Shown piece after piece: positions 1 through 12,136 of a stretch of DNA of 64,000 nucleotides. The notes beneath the pieces were generated by a model. That model was given only the letters and a program-made list of their open reading frames with translations, was not told the DNA's origin and did not search any database. Position 1 is the first letter of the stretch; every line of letters starts with the position of its first letter. Source of the stretch: Paraspadella gotoi. Lineage: Eukaryota > Chaetognatha. The translations under genes were made by a program, and so were the position numbers. The stretch is from contig CM119267.1 in the NCBI GenBank assembly GCA_051294375.1, positions 24,873,783-24,937,782 of the forward strand. The letters are read 5' to 3'.

Positions 1-2715
1 GATCGAAAAACGGTAATTCATTATAATGAATATGCGCATAAGTATGAACCATTTTATAGGATACCTAAATTTTAAAAATTGAACAAAGCAAACTCCTGTA
101 TTTATTACATAAAGCAAATAGAAAAAAAATTTTTTCAGTGATTTAAAAAAAAATTCTTAAATTATATATTTTTAAATATTTATTAAATATTTTTATAATA
201 TTTAATAAATAATGTTTTAAATCTTTTCTTTAGATGTAGGACAGTTAGAAACTACCTCATATTTTTAGCTCCAGAGCTTTTATAATGCAGTAATCTTTAT
301 TTTTAAAATCATCTACCCAGCTTGTTCACATTACTTTTTGAATTGATTTAATAATAATTTATTGAATAAATAGCAACCATTTTGTTCTGGCTTAATGATT
401 CAATCGCTCACAACTTCAAATAATAAATTTAAATATCAAATTAATTAGCATATTTTTATCAACTTTTATATTTTTTTAATATTGGTTTATTTCTTTTTAT
501 TAATGCACTTATTTTATACAAATTAAAATTTAAATAATTTATATCTATTTAAAATATTTTTTTACATAGTTTTCTTTTAAAGTAAAAAAAAATATCTAAA
601 AATTAAAAAAGTGAGAAATGAGGACTCATTTAAATTGAATGTTCTGCAAAGAAAAATTGATAAAAATTGAAATCGAAATATAGTATCATAAATGGTAAGA
701 ACTTATCTTTGACATTGTTATCTCAGAAATAACATTTAATAACACAGTTCCGTAAAAATTAACCAACAGTACCATTGGGACACACTGTATAATACATCAC
801 ATTATATTACATAATACATCTTTTATTTGAAAAAAGCCAGAAATAAGGCTGCCGCTTCTTAAAAAATACATTGTAAACTTATTGTGAATTTTTTTTGTCA
901 AGTGAGATCCAATTTGTGAAGCCTTACTGCTGTAAAGCAAATATAAATGACGGAAACAACAAGAAATTACAGTAATGACAATATCACAAGCCGAAAAGAA
1001 AGTAATGGTGAAAGACTACCGCTGACCCTTAGTCCTCCTTATTCCTAACAGTAACTACACAGAACACACTACACAGTCTCTTTCAGTATAACCCCGACAA
1101 GACATTGGCGAGTTTAAGCTAAGCTCCAGAGTTAAATGTCTATTATCATTAAATTGGACCTCGCAAACCGACTTTGAAAACAGAATGAGTCGTGCAGTAC
1201 ATACAGAGTCTTCAATCTGGACTGATACAAAAAGATTTGATTAAACTGGTAATTCTTTGACTGTATATTATTTTTATAACATTTATTAGTTAGAAAACTA
1301 CTTGACGTTTATATTTACCTAAAAAAATTTTAAAATTTCTTAATAGTATAATCACAGTGGCTCTCAAGCACGGATTCACTTTATTTCATTTTTTTGGTTC
1401 AAATTTTAAGTTTTTAAAAATTTAACAAGTAATAACGCTGATTGTAAAATTATCTGATATAAAATTAAACATTTTTTGTGATATGTTATTATTAAAAAAA
1501 ATTCTCATGTAAAACTTAACTTATTTATAACTTAATAATTTATCAACAAAGTCGACTTTCGTAATTTTTTTCCCCCCAAGCTGAAATTTTTATTTTTAAT
1601 AAAACGTGATGATGATTATCAAGTATAATTCATATTGTGAGAAAACTTAGGAGTATGTTTGGATACCACGACCTATCTACAATTTTTAACAAGAAAAAAA
1701 AACCTTTTTAACAACATAAGAAGAATTTTTATTGTTTACATTTTAATTAATTAATTTTATTTAATTAACTGTTTTTGTATTTTTTTTCTCTCTATTTTAT
1801 TATGTTTTTGTTTGCTCAGACTTAGTCTATGTATGTTTGTTTGTTGATGATGATTGTACTATATCAACCTTGTTGTATTCGAATAAAATCGCATATTTAT
1901 TATAAAAAAAAAATTATTCTGGCTCGTGATACATTTACAACAGTATCTTATTAATCATAAAATCGAAGCACGAAAAACTATTCAATTGTTTTAATGGGAA
2001 CTGAAGGATTGATAGTAAGATCCACTTTCAGAGTAAAAATTTAAAAGAAAAAATACTTCTTCAGAAATTTACCCTCTGAGAAGAATTGGTGAAAAAAAAG
2101 TCAAGTATATTTCTATTAGTACGAAAAAAATTTACACCCCAAATGCTCCTCGTTTTGATTATATTACAATTGTATATTATACAGTGTATTATACAGTGTA
2201 TAATGCAAGAGTAGTCTTTTCGTATCAGTCCAGATTGAAGAAGGAAAACGTGTATAAAACTACCAAATTTCCCTAAAAGTAAAAGTAAGCAAAATGAAAA
2301 TACAATTCCAATAAACACAACCAATTTTTTTTTTTCATTAAACCTTTAATAAAATTTTAAAATGAATTCTTTTGTGACATCTAGTTGTATGAATCGAACC
2401 AATAAAGCAGCCTGTTTACTGTATCGTGTAAGGCGCTCACCGAGTAATCGAAAGGGTCCTGGGCTTGTAACCAAGGCGGTTTATAACGTTCATCACGCTT
2501 CCATATCGATTACGGTACCAGAAGTCAATTAGCAAAAGCGTCACAACTGATGGTATTATGATTATAAGTGGGGTGCACTTGCCGTAATGCGACAATGCCC
2601 GACTACAAAAGTATATATATTTTTGAAAACCATTTTTTAAATGCTAAAATTAATGAGAAAATGACCGTCCCCAATCTCCAAAACTATCGAGTAACGAGTC
2701 TTCCATTTGGCCTTC
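1..2715. other. AT-rich non-coding region downstream of gene A
   Basis: I see no convincing exon here on either strand. The minus-strand part nearest 2715 should include the 3' UTR of gene A. A ~29-nt inverted repeat pair (about 1208-1240 and 2213-2250, sharing CTTCAATCTGGACTGATAC) may be the termini of a decayed element about 1 kb long. Around 2390-2600 there is a tRNA-related SINE-like stretch on the minus strand, with a B-box-like GGTTCGATTC. The rest is A/T runs without recognisable signals. Confidence 0.5.
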
Positions 2716-5700
2716 TCACACAATAGCCGACTCCAAGTTGGCGTCTTCGTCGTCAGTCTTGACGGGGTCGCGTGATTGGCCTTTCAATCTTGGGATTAAC
2801 CGAGCGACGACACCGACGACACCGACGACAACGACGACAACGACGACACAGACGATGATGATAATGTAGTAGGACGACCTCTCTTCCTTTTCTCTCTCTT
2901 TTTCGCAGTCATTGAAATCGTTCATGGAAACGATCATGGGATCCGTAAACTGTTTATACATCGTAATATACAGAAGGCTTCATATTATAAAATGTGGTAC
3001 CCGTTTTTTGTGACCAGAATCTGTTCACACCAAAGTACTTGATCTAATTTTATGAAATTTTACATATACAGTCCTAATGACGATATAAATGGAACTATCG
3101 AGGCGAATTTTGATATTCAACCCCTGACAAGAGACAGGGTCCTGGGGCTGGACCCCTGGGGGGGCCAAAAAAGGCTAAAAAAATTTTTTTTATATTTTAA
3201 TATTTTTAGTAGCATCAGGTGCATTGACGTCTTAAACATGTAAAAATAACATTTTAGAACTAAAATTGATAAATTTTCAATAATTAAGCATTGTTTGAAG
3301 ATGCATGGTTCATCGTTTTTACTTCCAATTTTCCAAAATTATTCCAAAGCTGATGTTCATGAAGATGAAAATTAAGGTTAACTAACATTTTTGAAGTAAT
3401 AAATAGGTTTTTGTGGAAGAGTAAACGTCTGTGCAACTGTTCAAAACAAAAATATTTAAAAAATTTGTAAAAAAATTTTGACCATTTTTTGACTCAGGGG
3501 TGACCCCCCAGAGGGCCCATATCTCGGCTCAAGGATCAATTATTGAAATTCGCCTCGATATTTCTATTTGTATTCAAATAGGGATCGTTCATTCCAAATT
3601 TCAATAAATTTGATCCAGTAGTTTTCTCGGAAAGTGTTCTGGTCACAAAAAAGGGGTACCACATTTTATAATATGAAGCCTTCTGTAATAAAGAAATAAT
3701 TAACTGTAACTAAAATGCGGTGGAAGACTTACCTTTCCAGCCCCAGGATTGGTCACGTCTTCTTTTTTTTTCTTCGACAACATCCTCAGTCTAAACTGTA
3801 GCTCATGAGGTTTGCCATCGGGATGATCCTTATCTTGACCGTAGTGCTCTTTGGTCACGTATATCGTCGTTTGGATTTCCTACGGAATCGTAGAAAGTCT
3901 TTAATATTTAACCTAAAATTAATTATAAATAATAAGTAACAATAATATTTTTCTAAAAAGTAATCACCTTCTTTCCGTTGGCAACGATATTGAAGAAGCC
4001 GTGGAACATGAGGCCGGGTTCTTCATTGAGACCACACGTGTTTCCGCACTGAGGAAAACTTTTGGAGATTTCCGTCCCGATGAATTTGCCCCGACAAAGG
4101 GAGCTCAAACATCTGAAATATTCAGTTTCCAGTTACATCCGGGAGGAGGGAGTTCATTCTTTCTAAAAGATGACATACCTTTGGATGTAAAAGTCGTAGT
4201 CGCCAAGAGTCTCCGTATCTGAATCGAAAACGACCTCCGCGTCGATCTCCACGTACTGATAACGAAAAACTTATTTCCTTCAATATCTTAATCTAAATGA
4301 GGTATATACCCCTTTTTTGTGACAAGAACTCGTTCCGAGAAAACTACTGGACCAAATTTATTGAAATTTGGAATGAACGATCCCTTTGTGAATACAAATA
4401 GAACTATTGAGGCGACTTTTAATATTTGACCCCTGAGCGGAAATATGGGGCCCCGGAGGGGTCATCTCTGGTTAAAACTCTGCAGAAAAAAACGTGTGTC
4501 AGATAGCGCCCTAAAGGGCTAGATTTTTTTTAGTATATATAGTAAATATAGCGTCAGCGGGAACGGAGTTACCGCCTCCCTTCGACCTCTCTCTCTCTCT
4601 TCTCCCTCTCCCGCAGCCCCTCTCTCTCTCTCAACGACGGAGAACGAGCGATCGGACGAATGAGAAGAGAGGTCAAAGGGGGACGGAGCTCATGGGCTGA
4701 GGGCTGTGAGAAAGAGAAGGACTTTAGTTTGCAATAAGCCCTCGGCCCACAGTGATCCAAAAAAAAATTAAAACCGGATAAAAGCCACCTGAACATACGG
4801 GCATTAATGCATATTCAGTCTTTCCATAGTAATGGTACAAAGTCTTATGTAAGATAAGTTTCCAAAAAATTATTCTTTCTCAAGTTATAAGCAAATCTCT
4901 ATTTCGGGTGAGTCTTTGAGAGGTTTGTTTCACCCAGATGGGTGGAAAAGAAAAATTATTTGACTTTGTTATGATTAAAGCTCTTTGTCTAGTTTTGTTA
5001 ACAAATAAAAAAAATATTTTTATATTATGTCACTATGTATGATATGAAAAACATAGTAAAAACTCATCGAATTTCAACCGATTTCAATCAACCAGATTTA
5101 GTTCCTCATGATACATCTTCTCACTAACCAGTTATCAATTAAATCTCATCCGCATTCGTCCGCCATTTTGAGAAATCCAAAAATGCTTTTTATTCAAAAA
5201 ATAACAAAAAAGAATTCGATATTCTTCAGAAATTACCATATGATTCTTTTCTTTGACCGATTTTCCGATCTTAATTTGCTTAACGCACTTTTAAAAAGAT
5301 TAAATTAATGATTTTATATTTAGCAAATATACACCTATTACTTATAATATAATAAAGAAAAAAATATTAAGTTGGGTCAATTTCTTTTTAATATAAAAAT
5401 TATAAAGCAAAAGTTGTTCAACTACCATAAATGATTTCTTTAAGAACCAAATTTGGCGGTAAATGAATTTTTTCTCCATATTTTTTCAAATCACTTTTTA
5501 TTATCTGAAACGTTTCTTACAACCTCAGAGGGCTTCTATGATAATCAGCATACAGAGAAAACTTGTTTTTGCCAAAAAAGAGAGGTTTATCCGGAAATTA
5601 AGGCCATTTGGATCACTGTGCGGCCCGAATGATTATTCAATCTTTTTTTCTCCATCGTTTTTTGCTGTAAATAAATGTACAAATAGATTGCCTTGAATTT

Positions 5701-8700
5701 AAAACAGTTTTACATAAGGCAAATAAGAACGACGGATTACGACGAGAGTTTATGTCCAACAATCAAACTTTGTTTAGCCACATTCAAAATGACAAAGATA
5801 CTATATAGTATAGCATATAGTAAATATTATGCCAAATTATCTTTTAACTAATTTAATGCAAAACTGTTACAAGGGGAGGCGAATGACTTGCCTCCGGCAC
5901 CAATGGCCGCTGATGAACGGTTGGTGGATTTTAGTCCACCATACAATAAAATTAAAAATAAAAACAAATCGTTGTTGAACCTAAAATTTTCTCTAATAAT
6001 TAAATTCAATTTCTTAAAAGCTTTTAAGAAAAAACCTTAGTTCATAAAACAGTTTACATTTACACTCCAGAAATATTTTATTAACTAATTTAACTAGGCA
6101 TCTTTTTTCAAGATTTTCAGCATTTGTTTATTATTATTAACAGCCAACAAGGTTATAAAAATAGTTAAAATAAGTTGCTAATATTTAGAAACACTTAAAT
6201 GCGCAGACGGACAGTGCACCAAATGCTAATTAACTTGCATGTGATGCTGAAGATGAAATCAATGTCAAAAGAAGTTTATTGATCCTCAAATGACTGGAAA
6301 GGATCCTTTTCAAGACAAAAGTGATGAAAAAGAGATAAGATAATTACATTTAATGACAAAATATTAATAGGTCAAGACAGAAACTAAAAAAGACGAAAGT
6401 TTCTTTTTTTGAATAAGATGTCAAAGATTTGCTTCTGTGAACCTATTTCAATAAAGAGACAGGATCTGAGATTCTGACCTTTCCCGAATTTCTGATGAAA
6501 GAAGAATTAGATTACTTCTTTATTGTCACCTTTTCATGTAAATGGTTTTTTAGTAATTTGGGCTCCAATATGCCAAGTCCAATATGCAAAGTCGTTTTCT
6601 ACCGCGAGATAGCATTTAAATAGGCTACCCTAACCCATAATTATAATAATGACCGACTATTAATATTTTTTTAATTTAAAAATAAACAATAGTTTTTACC
6701 TTTGCATTGTACAATGGAAAAGTTATTCCATGTAAGAAAGAATAGAAAGGAAAGAAAGAATAGAAAGGAAATAAAGAATAGAAAGGAAAAAAAGAAAAGA
6801 AAGAATAGAAAGGAAAGAAAGAATAGAAAGAAAAGAAATAATAGAAAGGAAAGAAATAATAGAAAGGAAAGAAAGAATAGAAAGGAAAGAATGAATAGAA
6901 AGGAAAGAAAGAATTAAAAGGAAAGAAAGAATTGAAAGGAAAGAAAGAATAGAAAGGAAAGAAAGAATAAAAAGGAAAGAAAGAAAAGAAAGGAAAAAAA
7001 GAATATAAAGGTAAGAAAGAATAGAAAGGTAAGAAAAAATAGAAAGGAAATAAAGAATAGAAAAGAAATAAAGAATAGAAAAGAAATAAAGAATAGAAAG
7101 GAAATAAAGAATAGAAAGGAAAGAAAAAATAGAAAGGAAAGAATAGAAAGGAAAGAAAGAATAGAAAGGAAAGAAAGAATTGAAAGGAAAGAAAGAATTA
7201 AAAGGAAAGAAAGAATTAAAAGGAAAGAAAGAATAGAAAGGAAAGAAAGAATAGAAAGGAAAAAAATAAAAATAAAAAGAGAGTGACGAGGAGAAAGAAC
7301 GAAATAAAAACCCGATGTTGCGATAGCAAAATGACAACATGCACGCATGAGATGCCTAATTTTACGAGTTCAGAGAGAGAAGAGAGAGAGAGAGAAGCCA
7401 AAAAAAGAAAGAAATCAAAAGGCAGCAGCAGAAGCAGCAGGAGAAAAGAGAGAAACAGAATAAGCCCCTGCAGAGCCAGCTGCAGACTGGTTTTTTTTCC
7501 ATTTCCCTGTAATTAAAAGAGAAAAGAGAGAGAAAGAAATATAAAAATAAAAGAGAGAAAATTTGTTTGTTTTGATAAAACGTAAACAAAATATATTTAA
7601 TAACTGTCCAGACTCAATTTTAAGCACATCGATGAAGAGAAGCTGTATATAAATTTTCAGCTTCTTACACCCAAATTTAATCATAAAAAAGGCGATCTAT
7701 AATTTGGAACGCCAACGACGACGACGACGCCACTTATGAGCAAAACCAAAGCAATTTTGCGTTTGCGACGATAAAAATCTTAAAAGCATAAGGATCGTCG
7801 CAATCGCATAAGAAAAATCTGGATTGACAACAAATTTTGATATTAAAAAAAAAAAAACAGAAAGAAAAATTATATTTTAAAATTATAAATTAAAGTTACA
7901 GTTTCTGAAAAAAAAAAGAAAAAAAAATTTTCATTGCAAAAAAAATAAACTAATCAGTAGACGCAGCCCCTGAGAAAAAAAAACGAAATAAAAACCTGAT
8001 GTTGCGATAGCAAAATGATAATATGTATGTAAGAGATGATTATTTAATATGATCTTAAATGAGATTGATTGATTCAATCTCATTTGCATATTGCAGTATT
8101 GAATCTAAATGTGTCTAATTTCATTTTGGATTTTGGTATTAGTTCTGTTTCATGGTTTTCTAGTAGCTAAATATAGTCTTTAGCAATGTTAATGATTAAC
8201 ATGAGTCATAGTAATATTTTAACTAATTAATTAATAATAATACTAACATTTTATTACTTAAAGATTTGACTTGCTCATATTTAGTGATTCCTTTATTTGT
8301 TCAGAAGTTAAACCATTATTTAGCTTTGGTTTTGGGGACGCACTCTCTTGTTAGAGTCCATTAGTAATCAATAAGGTTTAAGCACAATATAATAGAGATA
8401 AATAAATAGTGTTTCCATTTCTCTACTTCAGGCAAAGCTAACTAGCTATACATATTAAAGACAGTTTACATAGTAAGCGAGCATTCTTCACCGATGCCAA
8501 GTCAAGTCAACATACCATCAAGTAAGATATTAATGAACACTGAACCTTTAGTATCTAGTAATATGCCTACCTTATCACAGGCAAACATACCCTCATATAT
8601 CTGGTACATAAACTCCCCTTATATCTGGTGCATCGTCATTTCGATCTCTGGTTGCCCTTTAATTAATTTAATTAGTATACAACAATAACAACAATTCAGT

Positions 8701-11700
8701 TCACTAGTTATTCAACTTTCTTAACGAATTTCTTAGGCTACATTGTTTTACACTTCTCTTTGCCGGCACTATCTGGATTTCTACAACTCTTTCATCCTAC
8801 TACAAGGTAAACATCTCTTTTCATTTTATTCCGTTCTCCCGGTTACTTTTTGACGGCAAATTACATGGAGAAAAAGTGGCAGTTTGTCTTTTGCAACTTC
8901 ATACCACAAGTGAAGTGTCAACCCACTTTGTACAACAACTCATTTCTAGTTCTCAATCCTATTCAGACCAAACGGCAGGGAATGATCTGGCTCCAAATAA
9001 CACTTCGTCGCTACATCTCCTCGTCACTACATCACTTCGCCGCTTTATTCACCTGACAAGGGTTTGGGCATTCCCATTCGGTGGATTCTAACAGGATCTT
9101 CCTTTCCTGTGTTAAGGGGGACACCATACAACTACAATGGCCAACCTACTTCTACAACACGTCTACGTCTCCGGTGTCCTGTCTCTCTTCTCGCGGATTC
9201 TTTTCTCGTCTAACATCATTTATTACGTCGTGCTCCATTAATTTCTTCAATTTCGTCGGTGGGCCCGTTCACCTCTCCCGTACTGATCTTGTGGAAAGAT
9301 CAGAGGTCTTGGACTGTTTTGAGTGCTGAAACTCTTTTTGTTTTTACTTTGCCTCTCAAGTTTGGCATCTAATGCTTCAAAATTTATCATTCTTTTCTCT
9401 CGTTAAGAATTTTGTTTTGAGAGTTCCCTTCCTTTTTTTAAATTATTTAATATCAATTCTAGGCTACCTTCAAGTTCATAATTTAAACTCAATTTGTTTT
9501 ATTTTTCTTTTATAAATTTAAGTTGAAAATCAGATTGCTTTCTCATTCCAAAGCTCACTTGTTAACTTTTACGAATGCGATGCCTAATTTTACGAGTTCA
9601 ATCCTATTTCATTTTTTTATAAATAAAAACGCAGAGAGAAAAAAAGAAAGAAAATCAAAAAGCATCAGCAGAAGCAGCAACAACGACGACGCCACTTATG
9701 CACAATATCGTCGCAAACGCTTAGCGATTGCGACGATAAAAATAGACAAATCACAATCTGTAATTCTGAATGGAATTATGATTCTTATCGAAACCCCCCC
9801 CACGGTGTCTCGCCTTTTGGAGAGACAAAAGGCTAATGTGGGGGGGGGGTTTCGAATAGAGAATTTTATTTGTATATTTTGGGAGAAAAAAGGCGACCAC
9901 AAATCATGTTTGATTAAAAAACCTTTAAATATGAAATTTAATCTATTATTGGAATATTTTTCTATCAATTAAAACCTTTTAAGACAAAATTGATCGAAAA
10001 TTGATTCAAATATTAATATTTTTGAATATTTTTTTTACTTTTTAAGCATTTTGTGGAATTGTTTTTGTCAATATCTCAAAAACGAATTATCACAGAGAAC
10101 TGAGATTAGACTCAAAAGAAAGCTCATAAATATATATAGAATATTACGAACTATACTCTTGCTTGATGTTAAATTATTTAAAAATATATATATAAAATTT
10201 AACAATTTTATACATAGTAATTATTTGTTGAAGAAAAATTTAAAATTAGGTTAATTTTGAAGCTCAGCAACTGTATGTTACATTTCTCTAGTTTTTTATT
10301 AAATAGGAATTGAATAAGTCTTTCATGTAGTAATTACAAAATGGTTACTATTTTTGTAATAAATTGAGTTATTTTCAATAATAACTTGAGACCGAATAAT
10401 TGTGAGCGAGTTCAAATTAAAGCTCTCTTTCAGTATTTGACAAAGAATGACAAAGTCGTTGATTAATTACTCATTATTTTGTATGAAAAATTCTAACAAA
10501 ACTCTAAAATTCAATTAAAAAAAAACTTGCTTGGATCAGAATTTTTAGACTTCACTACGATGTAGTAAAAACATTATATTTTTCATTTTTTTGTGTTTCA
10601 AAAATGGGTCATTTCTATTTTCTTTTTCGGGGTGTCAAGGGAACCGTGTTGTATTAATTAACCAAAATTATTTTTCATGCTGTTCAAAGTAAAAAAGCCG
10701 ATTGGATTGCTTTCAGTAATCATTTACTTAAAAAATAATAATTAATAAAATAATAAATATAAAATTAAAAAAGTTTCTACCTAGTTTTAAATTAAAGCAA
10801 ATCATTTTTATATTAAATATATTTTTAAACATTGAATAATTTTGATTAAAAACTGTTTCTTCAAATTATAATAAATATTAAAGTTTATATAATAAAAAGT
10901 TTAATTTACTTTCTCTTTAGTCTAAAAAAGTAATTTAAATAAATTAATGATCTTAAACGTTTTAAAATGTGGGCAAAATGAGAATATGCTCGTTCAGGGC
11001 CCGTTAGTCAAGCGATTTCGAATAAACAAAGTAATTTCGACCTCACCATCAAATTTCCCACCCCAAAATTGGTCTAATAAAAACATTTTAACATATATAA
11101 GTTTCTACTACAGAGAATAAAAAAGCTTGAATTTTTACCTTTTTTCAAATTTTAAAAGCTGAAGATGACAGAATTTTTGATAACATGTTTTATATTTTTG
11201 ATTCAACTTTTTATGAAGAATCTGAATCTTTATTAAAGGTTTTAAAAAAATTATTTTTAAAATTTACTATTTTATATATATTTAACTTATTTAACTCTTT
11301 GATTTAACTTATTTTTTAACTTTTATTAATTAACTTAATGTTAACTTTACATTAACATATCCTTGATTATTTAAATTAATATTTATTTAATTATTTAACT
11401 TATTTAAATTATTTACAATTTACAAATTATTACAAAACCTTAATAAAATTCCCTAAAATTAATAATGCTGTGATACTATGGCTTTGGTCTGTTTAAAATA
11501 AATATTCGAAATATACCTTTAAAATATAAGATAAGCAATGAAGGATCACCATCTGGTGATGGCTCGCCTATACCTGGATATTGGGATTAAAGAGCCGAAA
11601 TCCATGAAGGGTATAGGTTCCCAACTGATGACCTTCCCATTGTATAAACATTAAAAATAAAAAATATTAAAAAAAAAAAATTAAAAATAGGATAAAAAAA

Positions 11701-12136
11701 AATATAATTTTCATTAAAGTATTTTAAAATTATATTCATGACATAAAGGTGCCAGCTCCAACTCCAGCTCCAGCCAAGATAAAATCTCAGCTCTGGCTCC
11801 AGTCAGCCAGCTCCGGCAGCTCCGACTACAGCTCCACATCCCTGCTAAAAACAGAACCTTCGCCCGTAATAGGAACTTATCTCCTTTACAGATACGATGC
11901 AGATGACGAAACAATTTGTTCTCTATTAAAGCGATAGTCAAATGTCACGTCACAAACACCTGCTTCTTTAAGGGATCGATGGTGCCATCGTTTCTTCGGT
12001 TACATTCTTGGTAAGAGATCGGCATTTTTTTAATGTCGAAGGCGAAGAGAGGATGGTGAAAAGCGGAGAAGAGAAGGAAAAGAAATATTGTTTTTTTGTC
12101 AAAGTTTGCCTTTTCCAATTGATAGTTCTTCTCCAT
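2716..12136 (-). CDS. Gene A: putative small type I membrane protein, family unknown
   Basis: Five exons join in one frame: 11960-12136, 4179-4255, 3968-4103, 3733-3879 and 2716-2949 (771 nt, 256 aa). I do not recognise the family. Exon 1 encodes a hydrophobic segment (IFLFLLFSAF) that could be a signal peptide, followed by a short Cys-containing stretch. The middle exons encode a soluble domain with a few cysteines (SLCRGKF, FPQCGNTCGLNEE) and a KKKK run. The last exon encodes an Ile/Val-only membrane segment, then a basic stop-transfer (ARLIPRLKG) and an acidic tail. Donors are GTGTTT, GTATGT, GTGATT and GTAAGT; phases match at every junction. The last four exons are well supported. Exon 1 is inferred from phase, signal peptide and donor alone, since a 7.7 kb repeat-filled intron separates it from the rest; another 5' exon is possible. 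Confidence 0.6.
2970..3690. mobile_element. TIR element, ~720 bp, filling the last intron of gene A
   Basis: Both ends carry the same inverted ~45-nt terminus (CAGAAGGCTTCATATTATAA at the left, its complement at the right). The flanks offer a possible TA target duplication. No transposase frame is visible, so this looks like a non-autonomous (MITE-like) element. It occupies about 92% of the 783-nt intron 2950-3732. Relatives are at 57230-57712 (both ends), about 42340-42548 (one end) and about 4300-4560 (internal). Confidence 0.75.
4300..5700. repeat. Degenerate copy of the TIR family plus adjoining repeat
   Basis: The first 260 nt match the interior of the element at 2970-3690. From about 4740 to 5690 the sequence matches 41760-42345 in inverted orientation (shared GCATATTCAGTCTTTCCATA). 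The short frames here are repeat-derived. It lies in the long first intron of gene A, 45 nt from exon 2. Confidence 0.6.
5701..6720. other. AT-rich intron sequence, nothing recognised
   Basis: This is part of the long first intron of gene A. I see no exon, tandem array or repeat terminus. Only A/T-rich sequence and a short GC patch near 5880-5940 stand out. Confidence 0.4.
6733..7776 (+). repeat. Element X copy 1 with expanded GAAAG-type minisatellite
   Basis: 6733-7262 is a tandem array of units close to GAAAGAATAGAAAG. It is followed by the element X body: CCCGATGTTGCGATAGC, the glutamine-codon-like AGCAGCAGAAGCAGCAGG block, CCTGCAGAGCCAGCTGCAG, the hairpin around 7640, and the GCGACGATAAAAA terminus at about 7776. 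The long frames read from the array are low-complexity artefacts. Plus is the repeat's direction as written here; the gene it lies in is on the minus strand. Confidence 0.7.
7777..9742 (+). repeat. Element X copy 2, head-to-tail with copy 1 and split by an insertion
   Basis: The head (AATCTTAAAAGCATAAGG) begins exactly where copy 1 ends. The body runs to about 8040, is interrupted by about 1.5 kb of unrelated sequence, and resumes at about 9575 (ATGCCTAATTTTACGAG). It ends at 9737-9742 with the near-palindromic 31-nt tail 9707-9737. The region between the resumption and the tail is internally shortened compared with other copies. Confidence 0.65.
8040..9570. mobile_element. ~1.5 kb insertion inside element X copy 2, type undetermined
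   Basis: Other element X copies are continuous across this point (GATAACATGCACGAATGCG), so this block is an insertion. It is richer in C/T than its surroundings between 8750 and 9300 and has several short frames with no family resemblance. A solo LTR or a non-autonomous element is possible. I could not identify terminal repeats or a target duplication. Confidence 0.4.
9785..9866. other. C8/G10 inverted repeat with strong hairpin potential
   Basis: CGAAACCCCCCCCAC at 9789-9803 is nearly complementary to GTGGGGGGGGGGTTTCG at about 9838-9855. The roughly 35-nt spacer itself contains CTCGCCTTTTG and a partial inverse, CAAAAGGC. It may be a foldback remnant. The homopolymers also make the length uncertain. 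Confidence 0.55.
9970..11520. other. AT-rich intron sequence, nothing recognised
   Basis: The region is over 75% A/T by eye and lies in the first intron of gene A. I see no exon, repeat terminus or regulatory motif that I can support. Confidence 0.45.
11535..11648 (+). repeat. SINE-like fragment
   Basis: This is a short GC-richer unit in AT-rich sequence. It contains a small hairpin (CACCATCTGGTGATGG) and ends in a CCATTGTATA-like tail that resembles the GTTGCCATA tail of other units in the window. It is too short and diverged to classify. Confidence 0.35.

Noticed and set aside
6723-7348. Long Phe/Leu/Ser-rich and Lys/Arg-rich frames
   Set aside because: They are read directly off the GAAAG-type tandem array; no codon bias, motif or splice context supports coding.
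8850-9330. Short plus-strand frames in the insertion within element X
   Set aside because: They are overlapping short frames without motifs, inside sequence that is absent from the other repeat copies.
7777-9742. Helitron identity for element X because of the terminal hairpin
   Set aside because: The element ends in GATAAAAA and not CTRR, and no TC 5' end or insertion between A and T could be shown.
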